Positions 37,207 through 46,510 are shown, numbered from the stretch's first letter. The stretch: DNA of 64,000 nucleotides from VSJD01 sp041653875 (GCA_041653875.1 JBAZEM010000002.1:1-64000); one strand, 5' to 3'. Notes: a model not told the origin generated them from the letters alone. Numbers and translations: made by a program.

Positions 37207-38019
37207 ATGAAGCAAAAATCAATTTTGATCGTCGCGATCCTGGCCGGCCTGATCGCCTTCTGGCTCACCGGCCAATACCTGCGCCACGAACAGGAACGGA
37301 TGCAGGGCGAGGCCAAGCGCATCTTCGTAATCGTGGCCAAATCCGACCTGCCGGCCGGCTCGATTATCAAAAACGCCGATCTGGCCAAGGACTCGGTATT
37401 TCAAGGCAGTGTGGGCGGACGCGCCATTTTGCCGGAGTCCGTGCCGGATGTCGTGGGCAAAAAACTGCTGTTCGGCATCAGCCGCGGCGACCCGATCCAG
37501 TGGTCGGATATCGATGTTCCGGCCCAGGGAACGGCGGGGCTGGCCGAAATGATCAATCTCAATCCGCCCATGCGGGCGGTCTCGATCCCCGTGGATGCGA
37601 TCGCGTCGGTGAGCGGCATGGTCAAGCCCAACGACCACGTGGATATCCTGGGCACTTTCACGTTCCCCTCGGCAACCGTGACCGGCGGCGTCGAGACCAT
37701 CACGCTGACTGTGCTCCAGGACGTGACCGTCCTTGCCGCCGGCCAGGCCCTGGCCAACCAGATTGCCATGCCGGGGGTGCGCGCCGAGCGCGCCCCGCGC
37801 AGTTACAGCACAGTCACCTTCGAGGTGACGCCCCGCGAAGCGGAACTGCTCGTGTTCGCCCAAACGGTCCGGGGCCGCCTGACCCTGGCGCTGCGAAACC
37901 CAGCCGACGTAACCTTTATCGCCAATCCCGCCGTCATTGATTTCGAGCATCTCCAGAAAAAATTGCCGGAATTGAACATAATCCGTCAACGCGACATTCG
38001 CCACAAGAAAGACATTTAA
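37207..38019 (+). CDS. cpaB: Flp pilus assembly protein CpaB/RcpC
   Basis: 270 residues: N-terminal TM helix (about 5-22), then a SAF domain (VAKSDLPAGSIIKNADLA, 44-61) and the longer C-terminal RcpC domain containing RAVSIPVD and VKPNDHVDILGTF. In Tad systems this inner-membrane-anchored periplasmic protein acts with the outer-membrane secretin. AAGGAAA precedes the ATG. No secretin (CpaC/RcpA) gene is in the window. Confidence 0.93.
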   Translation: MKQKSILIVAILAGLIAFWLTGQYLRHEQERMQGEAKRIFVIVAKSDLPAGSIIKNADLAKDSVFQGSVGGRAILPESVPDVVGKKLLFGISRGDPIQWSDIDVPAQGTAGLAEMINLNPPMRAVSIPVDAIASVSGMVKPNDHVDILGTFTFPSATVTGGVETITLTVLQDVTVLAAGQALANQIAMPGVRAERAPRSYSTVTFEVTPREAELLVFAQTVRGRLTLALRNPADVTFIANPAVIDFEHLQKKLPELNIIRQRDIRHKKDI

Positions 38020-38020
38020 A

Positions 38021-38040
38021 GCGGGCAAAGCCCGCAACCC
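38021..38040. repeat. Short GCGGGC...GCCCGCAACCC hairpin repeat
   Basis: Third copy of the element at 5569 and 5793, two bases after the cpaB stop. Confidence 0.6.
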
Positions 38041-38048
38041 AAAATTTT

Positions 38049-38173
38049 TCACCACGAAACACACTAAATACACGAAAATTAAACGAACAAATCTTGCATG
38101 TTCAATTTTTTGTGATGACAAACAAAATATAATCCGCATCCATTTCGTGTCGTTCCGTGTGTTTCGTGGTTAA
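38049..38173. repeat. Word-repeat tract T17, two inverted arms
   Basis: CACCACGAAACACACTAAA words (38049-38090) and their reverse complement TTTCGTGTCGTTCCGTGTG (38141-38173), around ~50 AT-rich bases. Lies between cpaB and tadA. Confidence 0.85.
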
Positions 38174-38211
38174 TCATCTTGTTTTTCATACCATTTTGCA
38201 GGGAACCCAGC

Positions 38212-39885
38212 ATGCCCGATCTTCTCCAACTTGAAATCCAGCGTCCGGGACACGCGGCGCAGACGCATGCGATCGAACACGGCATCTATCCGATGGGCGC
38301 GGAACAGGGCAATAAGATCGTTATTCCCGACAGCGGGGTCGCGTCGCGCCACGCCATTCTTATTTTCCGGCCGGACGGTTTTTACGTGGAAGACTTGAAC
38401 AGCAAGACGGGAACGTTCCTGAACGAAACTCCGATCCACGGACGCGCCGCCTTCCGCGCCGGCGACATCGTTCGGGTAGGCGACTGCCGCCTGATCCTGC
38501 GACTACCCGGCCGGGCGGCCCATCCGCCGGAGGACGCAATGCCCGCGCCCTTGCCCGTCAACCGCGCGCCCGCGCCGCATGAGGCTAACAAACAACAGTT
38601 GCATACCGAAAAGAGCCTGATCAAAAAGCAGATTCACACCGAACTGCTCGAGCGCCTGGACATCAAGCGTCTGACGGCGGCCCACATCAAGGAAGCCGAC
38701 CTGCACGCGCGCACCCTGCAGGCCATCGAACAGATCGTTCAGGAAGTGCGCCAACGTCTGCCGGCCTGGATCGATCCGGCGGCGCTGATCAAGGAAATTT
38801 TCGATGAATCCGTGGGACTTGGGCCCCTGGAAGACCTGCTGGCCGATTCGGATGTGACCGAAATTATGGTCAACCGCAGCGATCAGGTTTACGTCGAAAA
38901 GCGCGGTAAATTAGAAATGAGCGACCGCGTGTTTATGGACGACAGCTCCGTGCTGGCCATCATCGAGCGGATCGTGGCGCCCATCGGCCGCCGGATCGAC
39001 GAAAGCCAGCCCTACGTTGACGCCCGCCTGAAGGATGGCTCGCGAGTCAACGCCATCATTCCGCCGCTGGCGCTCAACGGACCGTGCCTGACGATCCGTA
39101 AATTTTCCAAGAATGTGCTGACCATGCCGGAGCTGATTCAACTGGGCACCCTGGCGGATGAAATGGCCGATTTCCTGCGGGCCTGCGTGCAATTGCGCAA
39201 AAACATCGTTGTCTCCGGCGGAACCGGATCGGGCAAAACCACTTTTCTAAACGTTGTAGGCTCGTTCCTGCCGGACACGGACCGCATCGTCACGATCGAG
39301 GACTCGGCCGAACTGCGCCTGCCCCAGACGCATGTGGTCCGGCTGGAGTCGCGCCCGCCCAATATGGAAGGGCGCGGCGCTGTGACCGTCCGCGATCTCC
39401 TGCGCAACGCCTTGCGGATGCGCCCGGACCGTATTGTGATCGGCGAGTGCCGGGGCGGCGAGGCGCTGGACATGTTACAGGCCATGAATACCGGGCACGA
39501 TGGCTCCATGACCACCGCGCACGCCAACTCGCCGCGCGACGTAATCGCCCGGCTGGAAACCATGACGCTGATGTCGGGCGTCGAATTGCCTTCGCGCGCC
39601 ATTCGCGAACAGATCGCCTCGGCCATTCACCTGGTCGTTCAAACCGCCCGCCTAAGCGACGGCACGCGCAAAGTCACCCACATCACGGAAATTTCCGGCC
39701 TGGAGGGCGACCGCATTACCATGCAGGACCTGTTCGCTTTCACCCAGACCGGGCTCGATCGAAACGGCAAGGTAATCGGCCGTTTCGAAGCCACCGGCGC
39801 CGTCCCAACCTTTATCGAGGAAATCAAAATCCGCGGAATTTCGTTGGACATGCGCATCTTCGACACACGCAAATGGAAACCTTGA
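38212..39885 (+). CDS. tadA: Tad pilus ATPase TadA/CpaF with N-terminal FHA domain
   Basis: The 557-residue ATPase drives Flp pilus assembly. Residues ~25-98 form an FHA domain with the phosphothreonine-binding signature (SRHAIL at 45-50, NSKTGTFLN at 63-71). The CpaF-type ATPase follows with SGGTGSGKTT (from ~335), a His box and ITAHANS-like TAHANSPRDV. FHA domains bind phospho-Thr, so pilus assembly may be tied to a Ser/Thr kinase such as the one encoded divergently at 32.8 kb. The ATG at 38212 has AGGGAA upstream. The 3' end overlaps tadB by 13 bases. Confidence 0.95.
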   Translation: MPDLLQLEIQRPGHAAQTHAIEHGIYPMGAEQGNKIVIPDSGVASRHAILIFRPDGFYVEDLNSKTGTFLNETPIHGRAAFRAGDIVRVGDCRLILRLPGRAAHPPEDAMPAPLPVNRAPAPHEANKQQLHTEKSLIKKQIHTELLERLDIKRLTAAHIKEADLHARTLQAIEQIVQEVRQRLPAWIDPAALIKEIFDESVGLGPLEDLLADSDVTEIMVNRSDQVYVEKRGKLEMSDRVFMDDSSVLAIIERIVAPIGRRIDESQPYVDARLKDGSRVNAIIPPLALNGPCLTIRKFSKNVLTMPELIQLGTLADEMADFLRACVQLRKNIVVSGGTGSGKTTFLNVVGSFLPDTDRIVTIEDSAELRLPQTHVVRLESRPPNMEGRGAVTVRDLLRNALRMRPDRIVIGECRGGEALDMLQAMNTGHDGSMTTAHANSPRDVIARLETMTLMSGVELPSRAIREQIASAIHLVVQTARLSDGTRKVTHITEISGLEGDRITMQDLFAFTQTGLDRNGKVIGRFEATGAVPTFIEEIKIRGISLDMRIFDTRKWKP

Positions 39886-40772
39886 CCCATACCGGCTTGC
39901 TTTGGCTGCTTCCGACCTTGTACCTGGTCTGCTTCAGCGGGCTGACCTATGCCTTTCTGCTGGCCCTGCGCGACGGCCTGGAAAGCTACGAACGGGTGTA
40001 TAGCGAACAGACCGCGCGCCAGTTTGCCGACATCTTTTTCTTCATCCCCCCGCGGCGCATCCGGGACCTGGCCTGGACCGCCGCCGTTGCCTCCTTCCTG
40101 ATTTTCTTTTTTTTAACCGGCGACTTTAAAACCGTCGCCGGCTTGCTGCGCGGGGTATTCATCGGCGTCCTGGCCGGCCTGGCGGCGCTGGCCCTGCCGC
40201 GCTGGTATCTGGCGTTTCTTAAACAAAGGCGTCTGCGGATTTTCAACGAACAGCTGGTGGATGCCCTGATGACCATGAGCAGCGCCTTGCGCGCCGGCTC
40301 CAGCATTGCGCAGACCTTCGAGCATCTCGTCCGGCAAAATCAGCCCCCGATTTCCCAGGAATTCGATCTTTTTCTCCAACAGACCCGCATCGGCGTTAAA
40401 TTCGAAGACGCGCTGGTCAATCTGGAAAAGCGGGTGAAGAGCGAGGATTTGACGCTCATGATCCGCTCGATCGAGATCGCCCGGCAGACCGGCGGGAACC
40501 TGACGGAAGTGTTCGATAAAATTGCCAGTGTGATTCGCGAGCGCATCCGCATCCAGGGCCGCATCCGCACACTGACTTCGCAGGGGCGCATGCAGGGCAT
40601 CGTGGTGGGGCTCCTGCCGGTCGCACTCGTTTTCGCCCTGTTCCTGCTGGATCCCGCGATGATGACCGCATTTTTCACGTCAAGCGCCGGAATTCTGACC
40701 GGATGCCTGGCCCTGGCGCTGGAAATTATCGGCGCCTTGCTGATTCGTAAAATCTTGCGGATCGATATCTGA
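39873..40772 (+). CDS. tadB: Tad pilus inner-membrane platform protein TadB
   Basis: 299 residues with N-terminal TM helices, a T2SSF domain in the middle (LVDALMTMSSALRAGSS, then EIARQTGGNLTEVFD) and C-terminal TM helices, the layout of TadB. It forms the inner-membrane platform on which TadA acts. It overlaps the tadA end, so translation is probably coupled. Its TGA stop is immediately followed by tract T18. Confidence 0.93.
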   Translation: METLTHTGLLWLLPTLYLVCFSGLTYAFLLALRDGLESYERVYSEQTARQFADIFFFIPPRRIRDLAWTAAVASFLIFFFLTGDFKTVAGLLRGVFIGVLAGLAALALPRWYLAFLKQRRLRIFNEQLVDALMTMSSALRAGSSIAQTFEHLVRQNQPPISQEFDLFLQQTRIGVKFEDALVNLEKRVKSEDLTLMIRSIEIARQTGGNLTEVFDKIASVIRERIRIQGRIRTLTSQGRMQGIVVGLLPVALVFALFLLDPAMMTAFFTSSAGILTGCLALALEIIGALLIRKILRIDI

Positions 40773-40910
40773 GAAGAACGAAGTCCGGAGACAGAAGCCA
40801 GAATTCAGAATAGGAATTTGAAATGGAGCGAGTCATCGCGCATCAACAATATGCTTTTGCCTTTCGGATCGTTATTCTGACTCCTGGATTCTGACTTCTG
40901 GCTTCCGGTT
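40773..40910. repeat. Word-repeat tract T18 between tadB and tadC
   Basis: GAAGTCCGGAGACAGAAGCC and CAGAATTCAGAA words (40773-40820) against TTCTGACTCCTGGATTCTG words (40873-40910), inverted. Confidence 0.85.
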
Positions 40911-40922
40911 GGAGATTTTGCC

Positions 40923-41855
40923 ATGGTTGTTAACCACATCATCATTATCGGCCTATGTATCTTGTGGGCGGTGTTTGCCGCCGGCATCTCCTGGCACCTG
41001 GCGCAGACGGCCTTTGCGATCACCTACGTGACGCTGGCCGATGGGCGCCGCCAGGAGCGGCGGCTCCCGATGATCTTCCGGGCCTTGTTGCCGCTGACCC
41101 CTTTCCTGACGCCGTTTTTCCGCAAGCCGCGCTTTCAAAAGGCGCGCGCACAGACGCTGATCGACCTCACTTCCGGAGGATTCGACGATGTCATCTCGCC
41201 GGAGGAATTCATGGCCTTGCGGGCGCTGACGCCGCTCATCACGGTTCCCGTGCTGAGCATTCCGGTCATCAGCGCGTTCGCCTGGCTGCAAAGCCCCACG
41301 GACAGCGGGACGGGCGCGCGGCTCGCGGCTTTGTTCGGCGCTTTGTTGCTGACGATGCTCCTATACCCGTCCTGGTGGCTCAAACAGGCGGTCGCGCTCC
41401 GGCGCCGGCTGATCCTGAAAGCCCTGCCGTTCGTCATTGATTTACTTACACTTTCGGTGGAAGCCGGCCTCGACTTCATGACCGCGATCAAAAACATCGT
41501 GGACCGCCGGCCGCCCGATCCGATCGCCGAGGAATTAGCGCGGGTCCTGCTCGAAATTCAACTCGGCAAGACGCGCCGCGAGGCCCTGACCCGGCTGGCG
41601 GAACGCGTGCGTCAGGCTGATATCCGCTCCTTGGTCATGGCCCTGGTCCAGGCCGACGAACTGGGCGCCAGCATCGGCGCCACGTTACGGATCCAGTCCG
41701 ACCAAGTCCGCACCAAGCGTTTCATGCGCGCCGAAAAATTGGCCAACGAGGCCCCCGTCAAAATGCTGTTCCCGCTCCTGGCCTGCATTTTCCCGGCCGT
41801 CTTTTTGATCATGCTGGGACCCATTATTCTGCAAATGCTGAAGACCGGGTTTTAG
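40923..41855 (+). CDS. tadC: Tad pilus inner-membrane platform protein TadC
   Basis: 310 residues: an N-terminal helix (about 5-25), two central helices, then a T2SSF domain (PFVIDLLTLSVEAGLDF, ALVQADELGASIGATL) and a C-terminal helix. The LSVEAGLDF and ADELGxSI motifs are typical of TadC. It pairs with TadB to form the platform. Last gene of the pilus operon. Genes for the secretin, TadZ, TadD and prepilin peptidase are not in this window and must be elsewhere. Confidence 0.93.
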   Translation: MVVNHIIIIGLCILWAVFAAGISWHLAQTAFAITYVTLADGRRQERRLPMIFRALLPLTPFLTPFFRKPRFQKARAQTLIDLTSGGFDDVISPEEFMALRALTPLITVPVLSIPVISAFAWLQSPTDSGTGARLAALFGALLLTMLLYPSWWLKQAVALRRRLILKALPFVIDLLTLSVEAGLDFMTAIKNIVDRRPPDPIAEELARVLLEIQLGKTRREALTRLAERVRQADIRSLVMALVQADELGASIGATLRIQSDQVRTKRFMRAEKLANEAPVKMLFPLLACIFPAVFLIMLGPIILQMLKTGF

Positions 41856-41888
41856 GGCTAAGCGCTTAAATGCCGCCGTGAATCCACC

Positions 41889-41968
41889 GAAAAGATAGCC
41901 GACATAAAGTCGGCTCTACCCGCTTCTTTTCGATCTAAATGTAGAGCCGGTTTTACACCGGCTATGTA
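41889..41968. repeat. Palindromic dispersed repeat (AGCCGACATAAAGTCGGCT type)
   Basis: Two hairpins, AGCCGAC..GTCGGCT and AGCCGGT..ACCGGCT, with the TGTAGAGCC motif. Sits between the convergent tadC and transporter genes and could end both transcripts. Confidence 0.6.
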
Positions 41969-41972
41969 TTTC

Positions 41973-42971
41973 TCATAGTTTCAGCAGGCGGACGAAATAA
42001 TACAGGGCCGGCACGGTCAGGATGCTGGCGAGGGTCGAATAAAAAATGGCGCGGGAGGCCAGGGGTGTGTCGCCGCCAAAGCGTTCGGTGACGATACTGC
42101 AACTGATGGCCACGGGCATGGCCGCAATCAGGCAGACAGTCAGGCGCGTCGTTTCCGGAATGCGCCAGCCAAGCGAACCGGCGGCCGTCAAGATTGCGAC
42201 GGTCAACGCGGGCGCGACCAACAGGCGCAACACGATCACCCCGATAAAATCGCGCGTCGGATAATGATCGGCGAGCTTCAAACCGCCCAATTGCGACCCG
42301 GTGATCACGAGCGAGAGCGGAATCGTCAGGCTCCCCAGCATCGCCAGGGCCTGGACCACGGAGGCGGCCGCAAGCACACCGGCCGGGGCGCCGTCCACGG
42401 ACACGGTTTCCAACGTGCGCGCAAACGGCAACGCCAACGCCAGGCCGATCCCGGTCACGGTGGCAACCAGGCCGTGATTCATGGCCAATTCCTTAAAGGC
42501 CGTTTTACGCGCCATCGTCCCGCGCAAGGTCCAGACCCCGATCGTCCACAGCATCAGCTGGGCGCCCACATTGCAGAGCAGCACATCGCGCACGCCGGCG
42601 TCGCCGAAGAGCTTTTCCACGATCGGCAGGGGAAAGAACACCCAATTAGGCATCGCCACCAGAAACACCGCCGTGGACAGGGCGCCCTTGTGACGAAAAA
42701 GCGGCATCCCCAAAAGCCCCACGCCTTTGGCGATAACGATCACGCCGGCGCCGAGGAGCGGCACGAACCAGCTTGCGCGCAGGACCTGCGGATTAACGGT
42801 GCGCAGCATTTGCGTAAAAATCAGGGCGGGAAAAATCAGATCCACCAGCAAACGGCTAAGGACCCGGCCGGCGTCGTCGGTAATCAGGGCGCGCTTGCGC
42901 GCCGCCCATCCCAGCGCCATGACCAGGAACATGGAGGCGATTTTCAATAAAACTATCAGGAAGTCGGACAC
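41973..42971 (-). CDS. AEC-family transporter (auxin efflux carrier type permease)
   Basis: 332 residues with about ten TM helices and no soluble domain. PLPIVEKLFGD, AMPVAISCSIVTERFGGD and the overall five-plus-five helix arrangement fit the membrane-transport family PF03547, whose bacterial members move dicarboxylates or other organic acids. The substrate is unknown. The start appears to be a GTG at 42971; no Shine-Dalgarno. Stands alone between the pilus operon and truA. Confidence 0.88.
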   Translation of the reverse strand: MSDFLIVLLKIASMFLVMALGWAARKRALITDDAGRVLSRLLVDLIFPALIFTQMLRTVNPQVLRASWFVPLLGAGVIVIAKGVGLLGMPLFRHKGALSTAVFLVAMPNWVFFPLPIVEKLFGDAGVRDVLLCNVGAQLMLWTIGVWTLRGTMARKTAFKELAMNHGLVATVTGIGLALALPFARTLETVSVDGAPAGVLAAASVVQALAMLGSLTIPLSLVITGSQLGGLKLADHYPTRDFIGVIVLRLLVAPALTVAILTAAGSLGWRIPETTRLTVCLIAAMPVAISCSIVTERFGGDTPLASRAIFYSTLASILTVPALYYFVRLLKL

Positions 42972-42974
42972 TGG

Positions 42975-43119
42975 AAGAAATTTAGCGATTCAGTAATTTA
43001 GTGATTGAGTGACTTAAGATTGGACACTATGGCAACGGAAATTTGGAATTTTAAGATTCGGAAATTCAACGATCGGCAATCGCTAAATCACTGAATCGCT
43101 AAATCACTCAATTTCTTCA
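42975..43119. repeat. Word-repeat tract T19, two inverted arms
   Basis: TTTAGCGATTCAGTAATTTAG words (42975-43018) against CGCTAAATCACTGAATCGC words (43062-43115). The tract ends in the truA stop codon. Same words as tract T16. Confidence 0.85.
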
Positions 43120-43893
43120 ATACCACACTTTCCAGAGAAACAAGCCCTGGGGCGGCGCGGTCGGCACGCGCGCGGTGCGTATCTTCGAGCGCAGGATGCG
43201 CCGCGCCTCTTCCGGCGGCACGGCGCCCTCGCCCACCCGAATCAGAAATCCGGCCAGACTGCGCACCATCTTATAAAGGAAGCCGTCGCTTTGCGCCCGG
43301 ATGACGATCTCCGGCCCTTTGCGGCTTACGGTGAGTTTCATCACATGCCGCCGCGTGCTTTCAACCTCCCGGTTGGGGTTGGCGGTGAAAGCGGCGAAGT
43401 CGTGCCGTCCGACCAGGAGGGCGGCCGCCCGGCGCATGGCGCGCACATCCAGCGGCGCGCGCACGTGTGTGCGATACAACCGCAAGAACGGGGAGATGAC
43501 TTTCCCGTTCCAGATAAAATAACGATATTCCTTGCGCGCGGCGCTGCGCCGGGCGTGAAAGGACGCGCCAACCGGCTGGACCCGCAGGATGCGGATCGCC
43601 GGCGGCAGGAGCGCATTCAAGGCCCGCGCCAGGTTGGCCGCCGGCATGGCAAACGGCAAATCGCAGTGCGCCACCTGGCCGGCGGCATGCACACCCTGGT
43701 CGGTGCGTCCGCTGCCGTGGAGCTTCACGCTCGCGCCCGCCAGGCGGCGCAAGGCCGCCTCCAACTCGCTCTGGATCGTGCGCTGGTTGGGCTGAACCTG
43801 CCAACCCGCGTAGGCGGCCCCATCGTAGGCAATCAAAAGGCTATAGCGTTGCGGGCGAGACTTCGCCTCCGGGCGAATTTTTCCGTGTTTCAT
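43117..43893 (-). CDS. truA: tRNA pseudouridine synthase A
   Basis: Makes pseudouridine at positions 38-40 of tRNA anticodon arms. 258 residues with the catalytic Asp65 in GSGRTDQGVHA and FHARRSAARKEYRY, so it is complete. Fifteen bases separate it from ruvX. The ATG sits at the end of a TGTAGGCTGTAGG word tract, which supplies what little ribosome-binding sequence there is. The TGA stop is the first base triplet of tract T19. Confidence 0.96.
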   Translation of the reverse strand: MKHGKIRPEAKSRPQRYSLLIAYDGAAYAGWQVQPNQRTIQSELEAALRRLAGASVKLHGSGRTDQGVHAAGQVAHCDLPFAMPAANLARALNALLPPAIRILRVQPVGASFHARRSAARKEYRYFIWNGKVISPFLRLYRTHVRAPLDVRAMRRAAALLVGRHDFAAFTANPNREVESTRRHVMKLTVSRKGPEIVIRAQSDGFLYKMVRSLAGFLIRVGEGAVPPEEARRILRSKIRTARVPTAPPQGLFLWKVWY

Positions 43894-43948
43894 CCTACAG
43901 CCTACAGTCTAAATGCCTACAGTCTCGGCGTCCCTATGGGACGCCAGT
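43894..43948. repeat. Word-repeat tract T20 plus GGCGTCCC hairpin
   Basis: CCTACAGCCTACAGTC words (43894-43923), then the GGCGTCCC/GGGACGCC hairpin (43926-43948) also found at 17268. The hairpin is inside the ruvX reading frame. Confidence 0.75.
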
Positions 43949-44352
43949 GCATCGAGATAACTCTGCAAAACGACCTGGGCGGCCAATTTGTCCACCAGCC
44001 CTTTGCGCCTTGAGCGGCTGACGTCGGAATCGATCAGCATGCGTTCCACCTGCCGACTGCTCATGCGCTCGTCCCAGACTTCCACCGGCAAACCGCCCTG
44101 CCGGCGGAGTTCCATGACAAACCGCTCCACCGCTTCGACCGCCGGCCCGCGCGAGCCATCCATATTGAGCGGCAACCCGACAACGATCGCCTCCGCCTGT
44201 TTTTCCCGGCACAGGCGCAAAACATCCCGAATCGCCTGCTTGGGACTCTGCACCGGCAGGATCTCCAGCGGCAGGGCCATCATGCCCAGTTCGTCGCTGA
44301 TGGCCAATCCCACGCGCCGCTCGCCATAATCCACGCCTAAAGTTCGAGGCAT
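43909..44352 (-). CDS. ruvX: Putative pre-16S rRNA nuclease / Holliday junction resolvase RuvX
   Basis: RNase H-like YqgF fold of 147 residues: LGVDYGERRVG with Asp8, VVGLPLNMDGS, and WDERMSS with the conserved acidic residue. The family is linked to maturation of 16S rRNA ends. The normal protein should end near YLD; the last 11 residues (ALASHRDAETV..) and the stop are coded by a dispersed hairpin and word tract. The ATG at 44352 matches the family; upstream codons in the same frame belong to the manC region. Confidence 0.93.
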   Translation of the reverse strand: MPRTLGVDYGERRVGLAISDELGMMALPLEILPVQSPKQAIRDVLRLCREKQAEAIVVGLPLNMDGSRGPAVEAVERFVMELRRQGGLPVEVWDERMSSRQVERMLIDSDVSRSRRKGLVDKLAAQVVLQSYLDALASHRDAETVGI

Positions 44353-44368
44353 AATATTGTTCCCATAC

Positions 44369-45457
44369 TCACAGCCAGGGCTGCGCATCGCGCCGGCGGC
44401 GCAATTTTTCGACCAGGCGCTTGACCTCCTGGGAACGGTCCTTGCGGCAGACAAGGGTCACGGCGCCGGCCTTGACCACCACCAGGTCATCCACGCCGAT
44501 CAACGCCACCAGGCCGTTGTCGGCGACCACAATGTTGCCGGAGGATTCCAGCAGTTCTCCGCTACCCACGACCACATTCCCATGGCCGTCCTTGGGAAAA
44601 TGCTGCTCCAACGCCGACCAGGACCCCACGTCATCCCACGGGAACACACCCTTGGCCATCACGATATTATCGGCATGCTCCATGATGGCATAATCCACCG
44701 ATATTTTCTCCAGTCCGTCATAGGCCTGCTTCAATGCGCCCTGAAAACCGGACCGGCCGGCCAGCGGCGTCAACGTATCCAGCAAGCGCGCCAGGGGCGG
44801 ACAATGCCGCCGCAACGCCCGTTCCCAGGCGGCGAGCGACCAGACAAACATGCCCGAATTCCAATAGAATCGCCCGGTCTTGACATAACGTTCCGCCATC
44901 CGGGCATTCGGTTTCTCGACAAACCGCCGGACACGATAGAAGGCCGTTCGTGACGGCCCCGCCAGGCGCGCGCCGGCCTCAATGTATCCGAAGCCCGTGC
45001 TCGGGAAGGCCGGCTTGAGCCCGATGGTCAGCAACACGTCCGCGGCAGCGGCGCGGGCCAAAGCCTCCTTCAGCGCGCGCCGGAAAACCGAAGGATTGCC
45101 GATGACTTGATCGGCCGTCAGCACGCAAAACACGGCTTGCGGATTGCGGGCCTTGATCAGAGCCGCGGCAAGGGTAATGGCCGCGGCCGTATCGCGGCCG
45201 CACGGCTCGCCGATCACATTCGCTTTCGGCAAGCCGGGCAACAATCGGCGCACGGCGTTCTGGAGATCGACGCTGGTAATCACCAGAATGCGCCCCTGCG
45301 GAATGATGGGCTGAATACGATGGACCGCCTCCGCCAACAAGGCCCGCCGTCCGACCAAGGCCAGGAGCTGTTTTGGGCGGCGGCGCGTGCTCATCGGCCA
45401 GAACCGCTCCCCCCGGCCCCCGGCCAGGATGACGGCATAAGTATTGGTATTCATCAT
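44369..45457 (-). CDS. manC: Mannose-1-phosphate guanylyltransferase
   Basis: Forms GDP-mannose from GTP and mannose 1-phosphate for surface polysaccharides. 362 residues with the pyrophosphorylase signature GGRGERFWPMST and PKQ (13-30), FVEKPN, and WNSGMFVW. It has the short form without a fused isomerase domain. GGAG precedes the ATG at 45457. It lies 16 bases upstream of ruvX in a possible nadC-birA-coaX-manC-ruvX-truA run. The sugar specificity is inferred from the family. Confidence 0.94.
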   Translation of the reverse strand: MMNTNTYAVILAGGRGERFWPMSTRRRPKQLLALVGRRALLAEAVHRIQPIIPQGRILVITSVDLQNAVRRLLPGLPKANVIGEPCGRDTAAAITLAAALIKARNPQAVFCVLTADQVIGNPSVFRRALKEALARAAAADVLLTIGLKPAFPSTGFGYIEAGARLAGPSRTAFYRVRRFVEKPNARMAERYVKTGRFYWNSGMFVWSLAAWERALRRHCPPLARLLDTLTPLAGRSGFQGALKQAYDGLEKISVDYAIMEHADNIVMAKGVFPWDDVGSWSALEQHFPKDGHGNVVVGSGELLESSGNIVVADNGLVALIGVDDLVVVKAGAVTLVCRKDRSQEVKRLVEKLRRRRDAQPWL

Positions 45458-45481
45458 GAATCGCTCCGTTCATTATTATGG

Positions 45482-45593
45482 AATGGTTCAACGGTTCACG
45501 GTTAATAATTTCGCTCTAAAATCGGCAACCTGCCCGCAGTGCTGCAACGTTACAGGCGAACCGTTGAACCATGAACCGCTGAACCTTGAACCG
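45482..45593. repeat. Word-repeat tract T21, two inverted arms
   Basis: GGTTCAACGGTTCACGG words (45482-45503) against CCGTTGAACCATGAACCGC words (45557-45593). Ends eight bases before the coaX stop. Confidence 0.85.
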
Positions 45594-45601
45594 TACTTTC
45601 A

Positions 45602-46384
45602 TTATCTGTTCAACTCATAAATCCGGGCAATGCCATACAGCGTCAGGTCCGGGTCAAGGCGCACAGGCAAGTCGCATCCGGCCAGCGCCCAGGCCGCATA
45701 ACCGCCGGTGGCGCAAAGGCGGACCGTTTGTCCCTTCAACTCATGCTGTAAGCGCGTAAAAATTTCGCGCACCATGCCGAGGTATCCCAGGCGCGCCCCG
45801 ATTGCCATGGCCTGGCGCGTATTCTTGCCGATGACCGGCATGGCGCGCAAGTTCCGTGGAATACCGCGATAGCGGTCCAGCCGCAGGAGCGGCAACAACG
45901 CCGTTTTTTCGGCCAGGTAATCGGTCATGAGCGGCAGGCCGGGCACAATGATGCCGCCCAGATAGGCGTTGCCGGCCACCACGTCGAAGGTCAAGGCCGT
46001 CCCGAAATCGGCCACAATCACGGGCGATCCATAGCGTTGCATAGCGCCGCAGGCATTCGCCAGGCGGTCCGCGCCGATACTGGCCGGGTTCGGATACTCG
46101 ATGCGCAGTCCCAATTCCATACGGTGATTTACCAGACGGGGCGGCCGGCCGCTGACCGCCTGCAGTTCCTTGAGCCAAAGTCGGTTGCACGGCGGCACGA
46201 CCGAGCACAACATGGCACCCGCGACCGGGCGGTTGCGCGTCAAGCGCGCCAGCGCGGCGGCCACATCCGCGCGGCGCGCCGTCCTGGTCGGCAGGCGGCT
46301 GATCCCGCCGATCCGCCCGGCGCGCGCCAGGGCCAGCGTCGTGCTGGTGTTGCCCATATCCACGACGATCACAAATTCGGACAT
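45602..46384 (-). CDS. coaX: Type III pantothenate kinase
   Basis: First step of coenzyme A synthesis. 260 residues of the ASKHA fold: phosphate loop VDMGNTST (8-15), a second motif GADRLANACGA, DFGTALTFD and the late GGYAAW. The ATG at 46384 begins exactly at the fold. The open frame continues 14 codons further upstream but those are word-repeat sequence (tract T22). Flanked on both sides by repeat tracts. Confidence 0.95.
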   Translation of the reverse strand: MSEFVIVVDMGNTSTTLALARAGRIGGISRLPTRTARRADVAAALARLTRNRPVAGAMLCSVVPPCNRLWLKELQAVSGRPPRLVNHRMELGLRIEYPNPASIGADRLANACGAMQRYGSPVIVADFGTALTFDVVAGNAYLGGIIVPGLPLMTDYLAEKTALLPLLRLDRYRGIPRNLRAMPVIGKNTRQAMAIGARLGYLGMVREIFTRLQHELKGQTVRLCATGGYAAWALAGCDLPVRLDPDLTLYGIARIYELNR

Positions 46385-46400
46385 GGCGGACGATTCCGGG

Positions 46401-46510
46401 CTCAAGGTTCCAGGTTCAAGGTTCACGGTTCACGGTTCGGGTTCTACTGTTGTTGTATTTTTTACCGTTTTTCATTCGACGTTCGGCGTTCGGCGTTCGG
46501 CGTTGGGCGT
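46401..46510. repeat. Word-repeat tract T22
   Basis: AGGTTCAAGGTTCACGG words (46401-46441) and GTTCGGCGTTCGGCGTTCGG words (46473-46510). The second group encodes the C terminus of BirA. Confidence 0.8.
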
